A stretch of DNA of 6,807 nucleotides from JAPLXD01 sp041662765 (GCA_041662765.1 JBAZRT010000037.1:1-6807), one strand, 5' to 3'; positions 1 to 5,075 are shown, counted from the first letter of the stretch. Made by a program: numbers and translations. The notes: generated by a model not told the origin, from the sequence alone.

Positions 1-1121
1 AACACTTGAACTTGGTTGTCTTTGAAACGTTTGAGGGCGCGCTGGCGCTGGCCTTGCGACTTGTTGCCGTGAATGGACTCGGCCTTGAACCCGCGGCTCA
101 AAAGTTTCTTGGAAAGTTTTTCGACGTCGTGTTTCGTCCGTCCGAATACGAGCACTTTTTTCAATTCCGGATCATTCAAGATATCGTGAAGGATGTCGAC
201 TTTGTCCTTGCCCCGCAGTTTCACGATGTCTTGCTCCACATTTTTTGAAGTGGCCTGTGTTTTGACGGAAATAGTGATCGGGTTTTTCAAAAATTTATTG
301 ATCAGCTCTTCGATTGTCCGCGACATCGTGGCCGCGAAACAGAGGGTATGCCTTTCGAGTGGAACATTGGACATGATCAGCTTGATGTCATTCACAAATC
401 CCATATCAAGCATCTGGTCCGCTTCGTCGAGCACGATCGTTTCCACCTCGCCGAGCTTCAAAACTCTTCGGTTGATGAGGTCGAGCATCCGTCCGGGCGT
501 GCCGATGATCAGATGGTTTTTGTACCGGAGATCGCGGATCTGCATATTGATGTTGGCGCCGCCGACGCAAACAGTCGAATAGAGGCCAAGACCTTTGGAA
601 AATATTCTGAATTCCTGGTCGATCTGAAGCGCCAGTTCGCGCGTCGGAGTCATGATGAGAATTTGCTTGTGTTTTTCATTCGCTATTTTGTGGATGAGCG
701 GAATCAAAAAGGCGGCCGTTTTTCCTGTTCCGGTGTTGGCAAGACCCACGACATCTCGGCCGTTCAAAATATGGGAGATGATTTTGTCCTGGATCGGAGT
801 CGGCTGTTTGTATCCGTTTTTTTCAAGAGTTTGGAGAATTGTGGAATTGATCTTGAAGTCGGAAAATTGGTGTTCGGGAACAAAATGCTCCACTTTTTCG
901 GTGATGACAGCGGCTTTGTTGATGAAAGTCGAAATATCGAGCGGCGTCAAGCGGAACCTTGAGTTTCCCCGCGACTGACTTCTTCCTCCGCCGCCATATC
1001 GGCCGCTGGAGCGCTGGCCACCGCCAAAAGAGCGTCCGCGCGCGCTTGATTGATTGCTTCTTCCGCGGCCGGACGAAAAGCTCGAGCGCGAAGATCGGTG
1101 AGTTGAATTTGTATTTCTCAT
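1..1121 (-). CDS. DEAD-box ATP-dependent RNA helicase, RhlE-like (3' end off the window)
   Basis: ATP-dependent RNA-unwinding enzyme acting on structured RNA in the cytoplasm (ribosome assembly or RNA decay in known relatives). The 373 residues present read in order: an Arg/Gly/Ser-rich low-complexity tail (about 8-55), the Q motif (F86 to Q111, GYKQPTPIQ), motif I ANTGTGKT (128-135), Ia PTRELA (159-164), Ib TPGR (208-211), II DEAD (232-235), motif III AAT instead of SAT (263-265), and the start of the second RecA domain with LVFGRTK (324-330) and IHGNKSQGQRQRAL (350-363), which is typical of RhlE-type proteins. Motifs V and VI and the C-terminus lie beyond position 1. The ATG at 1121 was chosen because it precedes the RG-rich tail and lies about 37 nt after the predicted transcription start; no Shine-Dalgarno sequence is visible. 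Family assignment is very secure; the subfamily is less so because the C-terminal part is missing. Confidence 0.97.
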   Translation of the reverse strand, partial: MRNTNSTHRSSRSSFSSGRGRSNQSSARGRSFGGGQRSSGRYGGGGRSQSRGNSRFRLTPLDISTFINKAAVITEKVEHFVPEHQFSDFKINSTILQTLEKNGYKQPTPIQDKIISHILNGRDVVGLANTGTGKTAAFLIPLIHKIANEKHKQILIMTPTRELALQIDQEFRIFSKGLGLYSTVCVGGANINMQIRDLRYKNHLIIGTPGRMLDLINRRVLKLGEVETIVLDEADQMLDMGFVNDIKLIMSNVPLERHTLCFAATMSRTIEELINKFLKNPITISVKTQATSKNVEQDIVKLRGKDKVDILHDILNDPELKKVLVFGRTKHDVEKLSKKLLSRGFKAESIHGNKSQGQRQRALKRFKDNQVQV

Positions 1122-1164
1122 ATAGTTCGTGAATGATAAAGGCTGCTTTTTGAACAGTCTGTTA

Positions 1165-1193
1165 ATTATATACTGATTGCTTATATTTGTAAA
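1165..1193 (-). promoter_or_regulatory. Sigma70-type promoter of the DEAD-box helicase gene
   Basis: On the minus strand, TTTACA (1193-1188), a 17-bp spacer, and a perfect TATAAT (1170-1165). The predicted start is near 1158, giving a leader of about 37 nt. A perfect odd palindrome AACAG-T-CTGTT at 1153-1163 covers the predicted start point and could be an operator, although it is short. Confidence 0.75.
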
Positions 1194-1235
1194 GGGGTGA
1201 GGCCCGGCAAAGGTGAAATATTGTTTTCGTACAGG

Positions 1236-1251
1236 TGTATTAATCAATACA
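1236..1251. repeat. 16-bp interrupted palindrome in the divergent intergenic region
   Basis: TGTATT, AATC, AATACA: six-base arms matching perfectly around a 4-base centre. It lies in the 212-bp region between the divergent helicase and DUF1059 genes, upstream of both. The size suits a dimeric repressor operator, but six-base arms arise easily by chance in AT-rich DNA, so function is only a guess. Confidence 0.3.
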
Positions 1252-1284
1252 GGACTTTGCGTTATCGCGCATTATCAATTATTT

Positions 1285-1325
1285 ATATTTTCTGCAATGT
1301 CGCCTAGCGGGATCGCAGAAAATAT
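1285..1325 (+). other. Perfect 11-bp inverted repeat (hairpin) just before the DUF1059 start
   Basis: Arms ATATTTTCTGC (1285-1295) and GCAGAAAATAT (1315-1325) are perfectly complementary around a 19-nt loop, which itself contains CGC/GCG. The structure ends 8 nt before the ATG at 1334. It has no T-tract after it, so it is not a terminator. It could be a 5' UTR hairpin occluding the ribosome landing area or a DNA operator overlapping a weak -10 (TATTTA or TATATT around 1280-1289). Confidence 0.55.
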
Positions 1326-1333
1326 CCAAACCT

Positions 1334-1528
1334 ATGAAAATGCTCTCATGCAAGGATATGGGCATGGACGACGGATTCGTCGCCAAAGGAGAAACAGAAG
1401 AAGAAGTGATGATGAAGATGGACCAGCACGCAAAAGAAATGCATGCCGACATGATGGCCGGCAAGTCGGAAGAGGAAATGATGCAGATGAAAGAGATGAT
1501 GAAGATGAAGATCAAGGACGAGATGTAG
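1334..1528 (+). CDS. DUF1059-type small Met-rich protein (64 aa)
   Basis: A 64-residue soluble protein starting MKMLSCKDMGMDDGF, which resembles the CRDLG-type start of the DUF1059 family, followed by a helical region (EEEVMMKMDQHAKEMH) and a charged helical tail. No enzymatic role is known for the family. Met makes up 17 of 64 residues, and the tail is almost entirely Met, Glu, Lys, Asp and Gln, giving an amphipathic helix. No signal peptide or membrane segment is present. The ATG at 1334 gives the family-typical N-terminus; no Shine-Dalgarno sequence precedes it, and an 11-bp hairpin ends 8 nt upstream. The gene is monocistronic, with its own terminator 10 nt after the stop. Family call is by sequence feel only, moderately sure. 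Confidence 0.75.
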   Translation: MKMLSCKDMGMDDGFVAKGETEEEVMMKMDQHAKEMHADMMAGKSEEEMMQMKEMMKMKIKDEM

Positions 1529-1538
1529 ACTCCTTTTG

Positions 1539-1567
1539 AAAAGCCTCGTGAAACATCGAGGCTTTTT
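1539..1567 (+). terminator. Rho-independent terminator after the DUF1059 gene
   Basis: AAAAGCCTCG (1539-1548), an 8-nt loop, CGAGGCTTTT (1557-1566): a ten-base perfect stem, with its right arm merging into a five-T run (1563-1567). Confidence 0.85.
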
Positions 1568-1570
1568 ATG

Positions 1571-1576
1571 TATAAT
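1571..1576 (+). promoter_or_regulatory. Candidate -10 box for the PAP2 gene
   Basis: A perfect TATAAT sits three bases after the preceding terminator's T-tract and 28 nt before the PAP2 ATG. No good -35 is found at 16-18 bp (the stretch there falls inside the terminator loop), so recognition would depend on the -10 alone. Weakly supported. Confidence 0.4.
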
Positions 1577-1604
1577 AGGGTAAGGCAAACAGTGATCGAA
1601 TTTT

Positions 1605-2267
1605 ATGCTTGGATTTTTCCATGATTTTCTGAAAAACATCAAAAAAATATTTTTGGGGCGCAATTTGCTCTGGCATTTTTTGGCTATCGTCCTCACATAT
1701 GTTCTTGCGATGTCCGGATTCGATTGGTTTTTCTTTCAAGCGACGCGAAATCCCTTTTTGCAATCAGTGTTTTGGCCGGCGGTGCCCATGGGCGCCTTGA
1801 TTCCGCTTTTTGGAATTTTGGTTTTTTTCGCCGTCAGCACGCTTAAAAAAAACACAAAGTTCATCGCTACGTCGCTTGCGCTTGGACAGGCGGCGCTCTT
1901 CGGACTTTTGACCTCAGACTTCTATAAGTTTTTTACCGGCAGGCCAGGCCCGCCGGATATAATGGGAAATGCGGTGATATCCGACACGAGCCATATTTTC
2001 CGCTTTGGATTTCTGCGAGGAGGAATTTTTTTCGGCTGGCCGTCCTCGCATACGACTGTCGCTTTCGCGATGGCCGTCACTTTGTTTATTTTGTATCGCA
2101 ACAACAAACTTGTCAGGTATGCTTCAATCATATACGCCTTGTATATCGGCATCAGTGTTTCAGTGACCATTCATTGGTTTTCTGATTTTGCGGCCGGGAT
2201 CATTTTTGGAACTATGATCGGAACGGTAGTCGGAAAAAGTTTTCGGGAAAGGCTAATGGTGCGGTGA
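1605..2267 (+). CDS. PAP2-superfamily membrane phosphatase with atypical active site
   Basis: Predicted integral membrane phosphatase of the PAP2 superfamily, whose known members hydrolyse lipid phosphates or undecaprenyl pyrophosphate. The 220 residues hold about six hydrophobic segments (roughly 21-37, 60-80, 88-106, 147-165, 170-188, 194-210). Motif C1 is K108-FFTGRPGP, C2 is PSSH (146-149), and C3 ends in H190-WFS-D194. The expected Lys, both His and the Asp are present. The Arg expected seven residues after K108 is Gly115, and the Arg expected six before H190 is Ser184. R113 is still nearby. Substrate is unknown. The ATG at 1605 gives a short cytoplasmic, basic N-terminus; no Shine-Dalgarno sequence precedes it. 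The gene converges on the 74-aa gene, with 70 bp between the stops. Superfamily call is secure; activity is not. Confidence 0.88.
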   Translation: MLGFFHDFLKNIKKIFLGRNLLWHFLAIVLTYVLAMSGFDWFFFQATRNPFLQSVFWPAVPMGALIPLFGILVFFAVSTLKKNTKFIATSLALGQAALFGLLTSDFYKFFTGRPGPPDIMGNAVISDTSHIFRFGFLRGGIFFGWPSSHTTVAFAMAVTLFILYRNNKLVRYASIIYALYIGISVSVTIHWFSDFAAGIIFGTMIGTVVGKSFRERLMVR

Positions 2268-2337
2268 GTATGAATGAGTTTTTGAAATAAAAAAATACTT
2301 CAACATTGAATGTCAGAGTAAATCTTTTTTGGCGTAG

Positions 2338-2562
2338 CTAGAAATTAAAATAAACAGAAAGACCCATCAAGGCGTGAAGGGTGGCAAGCGTGATTGTGAG
2401 GACCGCAAAGCGGGGATGCCATCGAAACGGAATAGTTGTTTTTCCTTTGAAATTTAAATAGCCGATCGTGGCGGTGGAAAGTAATGAGAGATAAGTAAAA
2501 ATGCCCATATACATAATGACCGGTTTGCCAAGGATCAAAGAATAGGCGATATTTTGCACCAC
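2338..2562 (-). CDS. Small two-helix membrane protein with paired histidines (74 aa)
   Basis: Not a protein I can name. Two hydrophobic helices (about 14-36 and 50-72) are joined by a short basic loop (NFKGKTTIPFRWHPR). H49 lies at the start of the second helix and H63 lies within it, 14 residues apart, the same H-x13-H spacing as the haem-ligand pairs of b-type cytochromes; whether it binds haem is speculation. The start is a GTG at 2562 (a second GTG is the next codon). No Shine-Dalgarno sequence is visible, and an internal ATG (codon 17) would cut into the first helix. It lies 79 bp downstream of the CHRD gene on the same strand, but a strong terminator lies between them, so it may depend on read-through or an unseen promoter. 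Coding status is likely from the clear helix pattern. Confidence 0.7.
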   Translation of the reverse strand: MVQNIAYSLILGKPVIMYMGIFTYLSLLSTATIGYLNFKGKTTIPFRWHPRFAVLTITLATLHALMGLSVYFNF

Positions 2563-2596
2563 AGATTTTTTTTAATTATTACTCTTCTAATATATC

Positions 2597-2629
2597 AAAA
2601 AAGGCCGCTTTTTGGAAGAGGCCTTTTTT
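2597..2629 (-). terminator. Symmetrical Rho-independent terminator after the CHRD gene
   Basis: AAAAAAGGCC (2597-2606) pairs with GGCCTTTTTT (2620-2629). Inside, CTT (2608-2610) pairs with AAG (2616-2618) around a 5-nt loop, with one G/A mismatch. Because A6 and T6 flank the stem it could work in both directions; on the minus strand it begins 12 nt after the CHRD stop codon. Confidence 0.85.
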
Positions 2630-2641
2630 ATATAGGATATC

Positions 2642-3280
2642 CTAGTATCCTCCATAACTTCCGCTATTCCCTGAACTCGGAGTCGGTTGAGCTGCCGGAG
2701 CGGGCGATGCTGAACTAGGCGACGGGCTTGGTGAAGTTGGTGCACTTGCCGCTGAAACAATATCTCCACAAGCGGTATAGTTAGTGATTTCCGAGGCGGA
2801 TTTGTGAAAGTTTATCATCAGAGGGAGACTTTTCAAAAGATCGCTCAAGGAGACATCAATTGTAGTTTCCGCTTTTCCGTTCACTAGGGGCGACAAAGGA
2901 TATTTTACCGCTCCAGCCGGTCCGGGGGTGGCGCAGGCGCCGACATGTATATGCGATGGCTGGGTGGCGCCGTTTGGTTCTCCAGTCATATTGACGGTCA
3001 CTTTTGTTTTTCCTTTTTCGTCAGTCAAAACGGCTGTTCCGGTTTCTCCGGATCCATTTTGGGCAGACAGAGGAACGGTGATGCCGGAATTTTCTGCGCT
3101 TGGATTGCTCACGGCTGCATTCATATTGGTATTTGCAGCGCTGGTGCTGATTGGTTGCTGGTTTTGTTTGGCTGCTGAAGAAGAACTTTGGCTGCTCATT
3201 TCCGTACGGGTTACCAAATAAATCCCGACCAACACGACTGCCACGATGACGGCGGCAGAGATTGCCTTTGCTTTGTTCAT
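2642..3280 (-). CDS. Exported/anchored CHRD-domain protein (Cu/Zn-SOD-like fold family)
   Basis: A 212-residue protein with a basic N-terminus and hydrophobic segment (7-23, signal peptide or anchor), a Ser/Ala/Asn/Gln-rich linker (28-66), a CHRD-like domain (about 67-174) and a Pro/Ser-rich tail (175-212) ending GSYGGY. Domain signs are VPLSAQNGSGETGTAVL, then PSHIHVGAC (H110, H112, C116), the NGKAETTIDVSL segment, INFHKS (H159) and YTACGDI (C171). The two Cys suit an extracellular disulfide. CHRD domains are structurally related to Cu/Zn superoxide dismutase, but a catalytic metal site is not established here. The ATG at 3280 follows a good promoter by about 28 nt of leader, without a Shine-Dalgarno sequence. 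Divergent from the msr remnants, with which it shares an abutting promoter. Domain call fairly secure; role unknown, probably cell surface. Confidence 0.82.
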   Translation of the reverse strand: MNKAKAISAAVIVAVVLVGIYLVTRTEMSSQSSSSAAKQNQQPISTSAANTNMNAAVSNPSAENSGITVPLSAQNGSGETGTAVLTDEKGKTKVTVNMTGEPNGATQPSHIHVGACATPGPAGAVKYPLSPLVNGKAETTIDVSLSDLLKSLPLMINFHKSASEITNYTACGDIVSAASAPTSPSPSPSSASPAPAAQPTPSSGNSGSYGGY

Positions 3281-3315
3281 AGGCTTTGTTTTTTAAATAA
3301 TTATTTCTAGCTACT

Positions 3316-3344
3316 ATTACATCGTGATTTTCAAGATATTTCAA
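3316..3344 (-). promoter_or_regulatory. Promoter of the CHRD gene
   Basis: On the minus strand, TTGAAA (3344-3339), a 17-bp spacer, TGTAAT (3321-3316). The predicted start is near 3309. The -35 box forms the left half of the palindrome TTTCAATTTTGAAA (3339-3352), whose right half is the -35 of the divergent msr promoter. Confidence 0.65.
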
Positions 3345-3346
3345 TT

Positions 3347-3376
3347 TTGAAACAGGCTTGGAAAAAAGTGTATTAT
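3347..3376 (+). promoter_or_regulatory. Promoter of the msrB-msrA remnant locus
   Basis: TTGAAA (3347-3352), an 18-bp spacer, TATTAT (3371-3376), with a further TATAAA overlapping at 3374-3379. The predicted start is near 3383, about 18 nt before the ATG at 3401. Only two bases separate this -35 from that of the divergent CHRD promoter. Confidence 0.6.
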
Positions 3377-3400
3377 AAAATGGAGAAATAATTGTCTCTT

Positions 3401-3508
3401 ATGATTGAGAAAATCCGCAAAACCGAGGAAGAATGGAAAAAATCTCTCACCCCAGAGCAGTTTTGGGTTATGCGCGCTCATGGGATGGAAGCTCCGTTTT
3501 CTTGTTGA
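3401..3508 (+). pseudogene. msrB: Truncated msrB (methionine-R-sulfoxide reductase), N-terminal remnant only
   Basis: Thirty-five codons read MIEKIRKTEEEWKKSLTPEQ followed by FWVMRAHGMEAPFSC and TGA. This matches the start of MsrB (pattern EEWKKxLTPEQxxVxRxxGxExPFSG), where normally over 100 further residues follow with the zinc CxxC pairs, the GWPSF segment and the catalytic Cys. All of that is absent: the reading frame stops right after PFSC, one base before the ATG of the msrA remnant. The retained part shows no decay. It cannot fold as an MsrB. A promoter is placed correctly upstream, so it is probably transcribed. It could be a recent genomic deletion or an assembly collapse; the sequence alone cannot separate these. 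Confidence 0.75.
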
Positions 3509-3509
3509 G

Positions 3510-3743
3510 ATGGCAGTTTTCGGAGGCGGGTGTTTTTGGTGTCTGGAAGCAGTCTTTGCAAAACTAAAAGGCGTGGAGTCTGTCATTCCTGGTTATGCCG
3601 GCGGGTGGAATAAAAAACCAACTTACGAAAAAGTTTGCTCGGGAAAAACTGGCGAAAAAAATCCCGATCAGGCCTACTGCCAAATCCACATCCCGCCGAA
3701 AATTGCGAAATTGCGGGAAAAGTTTGAGAAATTGGTGAAATAA
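3510..3743 (+). pseudogene. msrA: Internally deleted msrA (methionine-S-sulfoxide reductase)
   Basis: Seventy-seven residues in one open frame. Residues 1-48 are the MsrA N-terminus: AVFGGGCFWCLEAVF with catalytic Cys8, GYAGG (29-32 region) and PTYEKVCSGKTG (37-48). Residues 49-77 are the MsrA C-terminus: EKNPDQAYCQIHIPPKIAKL with the resolving-type Cys57. The roughly 100-residue middle, which in MsrA proteins carries the HDPTT, GxQYRS and AExYHQxY segments, is missing, with the join at about 3653/3654. Frame is kept across the join. Family length is about 150-180 aa, so this product should be inactive. The ATG at 3510 directly follows the msrB remnant's stop, suggesting the intact locus was a coupled msrB-msrA operon. 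Longer upstream in-frame reading (from 3405) is only the msrB remnant in the wrong frame. Confidence 0.8.
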
Positions 3744-3774
3744 TATTTTGACAGGAAAGATACTTTTCAACCAT

Positions 3775-3793
3775 CCCTTGAAAAAGGGTTTTT
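3775..3793 (+). terminator. Probable terminator after the msr remnants
   Basis: CCCTT (3775-3779), a GAAA tetraloop, AAGGG (3784-3788), then TTTTT (3789-3793). Outer bases AACCA (3769-3773) and TGGTT (3793-3797) can add a second stem. It begins 31 nt after the msrA stop. Short stem, so moderate support. Confidence 0.55.
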
Positions 3794-3840
3794 GGTTTGA
3801 AAAAATCAAGGCAAGACAATTTTTCCCGGATGCGTAATAA

Positions 3841-3849
3841 TGATAAAAT
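3841..3849 (+). promoter_or_regulatory. Extended -10 (TGATAAAAT) placing a leaderless start at 3857
   Basis: TG-A-TAAAAT has the extended -10 form. Its expected start point, about seven bases on, coincides with the ATG at 3857, suggesting a leaderless transcript. The same ten bases TGATAAAATA recur at 6494-6503 before the 57-aa gene. There is no clear -35. This box lies downstream of the alternative ATG at 3830 and is the reason for preferring 3857. Confidence 0.4.
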
Positions 3850-3856
3850 AAGTTCC

Positions 3857-4944
3857 ATGAGAAGAAAAACGGCATATAGCCGAAGAAAAATATATTTTGG
3901 GGCAATTGTTTTGATTTTGGCGGGCGCAGCTCTCGGCGGTTTTTGGTTGAACAAAAAGTACAACTGGATATTCAAAGAAAAAAATTATCGGCCAAATTTG
4001 GAAGCTGAAGTCCTGCCGCCGCCTGCTGAGGAAAGTATAGATTCTTTTGCCGGAGCTGTTGCTGAAATAAAAAAACCTCCGCCGCCTCCGGTGGATATGG
4101 AGCGCCTCAAAAAAGAGGGTTGCGTCGCGGATGGTCTGCTCACGGAATACAACCCCGATCAGGGGGAGTTCATCAGCCTTATCAATCGATCAAATTGCTA
4201 TTATCTCCATCGAGCGGTTGAAACATGGCGCGAGCCGCCCGATTTTCAAGTGATCGAAAAAAATATGGCGCAGATCGCGAAGCGCGACGTTGTTTATGGG
4301 ATGTTCATCGCCGAAGCAATCAGCACAAAGGACGGCTACAAAGACGAAGATACCGGTAAAGTTTTTGATTTCGGCCAGATGTGCCACAACGATACATTGA
4401 ATGATTGGGGNNNNNNNNNNGAGAGCACACCTGCAAGCCAACCTTTTCAAGTTCCGAGTATCGCGACTATCTGAAATACATTACGCACCATGCTATTGAC
4501 CTCGGTGTGCAGAGTTTCACTTTCGGCCAGATCCAACTTCAGGAAAGTTCGATGCGGAACTACGCGCCGCGAATCGTAAAAGACATTCGTTCTTATGCGA
4601 AAGAAAAAGGCGTCGATGTTGTGATCGGCGCGCAGACCGGCAGCATCACTGACGCAAAATATCTGAAACTCTTCGACTATATTGAAGGGGGGGTAGGTAT
4701 TGACTCGAACGGCGACGTCGAAAATGGACCCTGTCTTTCAAAAAGGGGCAGTTGTTGGGCGCTGCTTTGGAACAAAACCTTTGCTTCAAAAGCGAAAAAT
4801 GTTCTTTTGCATCTTGACTGGACCGGAATTCCGTCGGACGATCTCGATATCTTCGCACGGATGAGCGCATCAAAAAGAGCCGCGACGCTTCAAAATCTCT
4901 ATAGCTTTTTCAAACAGAAGGATATGGGCTTTCTTATGCCATAG
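3857..4944 (+). CDS. Membrane-anchored extracellular protein of unnamed family, possibly TIM-barrel (interrupted by an N gap)
   Basis: I do not know a name for this family. After a basic N-terminus comes a membrane anchor (YFGAIVLILAGAALGGFWL), then a Pro-rich spacer with PPPAEE and PPPPP, then a domain starting GCVADGLLTEYN and INRSNCYYLHRAVETW. Segments such as DVVYGMFIAEAI, GVQSFTFGQIQLQ, GVDVVIGAQTG, VLLHLDWTGIP and DMGFLMP alternate strand-like and helical stretches as in a (beta/alpha) barrel of glycosidase type; this is an inference. Several Cys (CVAD, NCYY, MCHND, HTCKP, GPCLSKRGSC) suit disulfides outside the cell. The frame before the N run (ending NDWG) and after it (starting HTCKP) differ as written; a true gap of length 2 mod 3 (8 or 11, for example) restores one gene of about 360 codons if the gap is short. 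The ATG at 3857 is preferred over 3830 because of the extended -10 between them. Confidence 0.7.
4411..4420. other. Assembly gap (ten N)
   Basis: Ten consecutive N join two contig ends inside the anchored-protein gene. The real length is unknown; reading-frame continuity requires it to be 2 mod 3 rather than 10. Confidence 0.97.
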
Positions 4945-5075
4945 TTCGGCGCTCTGTATAAACACAATGGCGGGTGTTTTGGCCCCAAGAAAAGATTCTA
5001 TTCCCCCTCGGACGCCTATTCTTGCAAGGACGAAAAGGCCATCAGCAAGATTTTGGGGGGTTCTTGACCCTTCGG

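Noticed and set aside
348..962. Plus-strand 204-codon open frame
   Set aside because: It is the antisense shadow of the DEAD-box helicase, whose motifs read perfectly on the minus strand.
2287..2310. Weak hairpin TTCA/TGAA followed by a T-run on the minus strand, as terminator of the 74-aa gene
   Set aside because: Only four base pairs in the stem; alternative pairings are equally poor, so it is not annotated.
2634..2643. 10-bp perfect palindrome AGGATATCCT overlapping the CHRD stop codon
   Set aside because: Too short to be significant and placed at a gene end beside a terminator, with no regulatory logic.
2334..3314. 12-bp inverted repeat GTAGCTAGAAAT (2334-2345) and its complement (3303-3314) flanking the two minus-strand genes like mobile-element ends
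   Set aside because: About one exact 12-bp pair is expected by chance in a 6.8-kb window; one copy overlaps the 74-aa stop, there is no transposase, and the flanks do not extend the match.
3748..3753. Perfect TTGACA after the msrA remnant as a -35 box
   Set aside because: No -10-like sequence lies 15-19 bp downstream (that position is occupied by the CCATCCC terminator stem).
5055..5075. tRNA T-arm-like GGGTTCTTGACCC
   Set aside because: The loop lacks the conserved purine-A of TTCRA, and no anticodon arm, D-arm or matching acceptor stem can be drawn around it.
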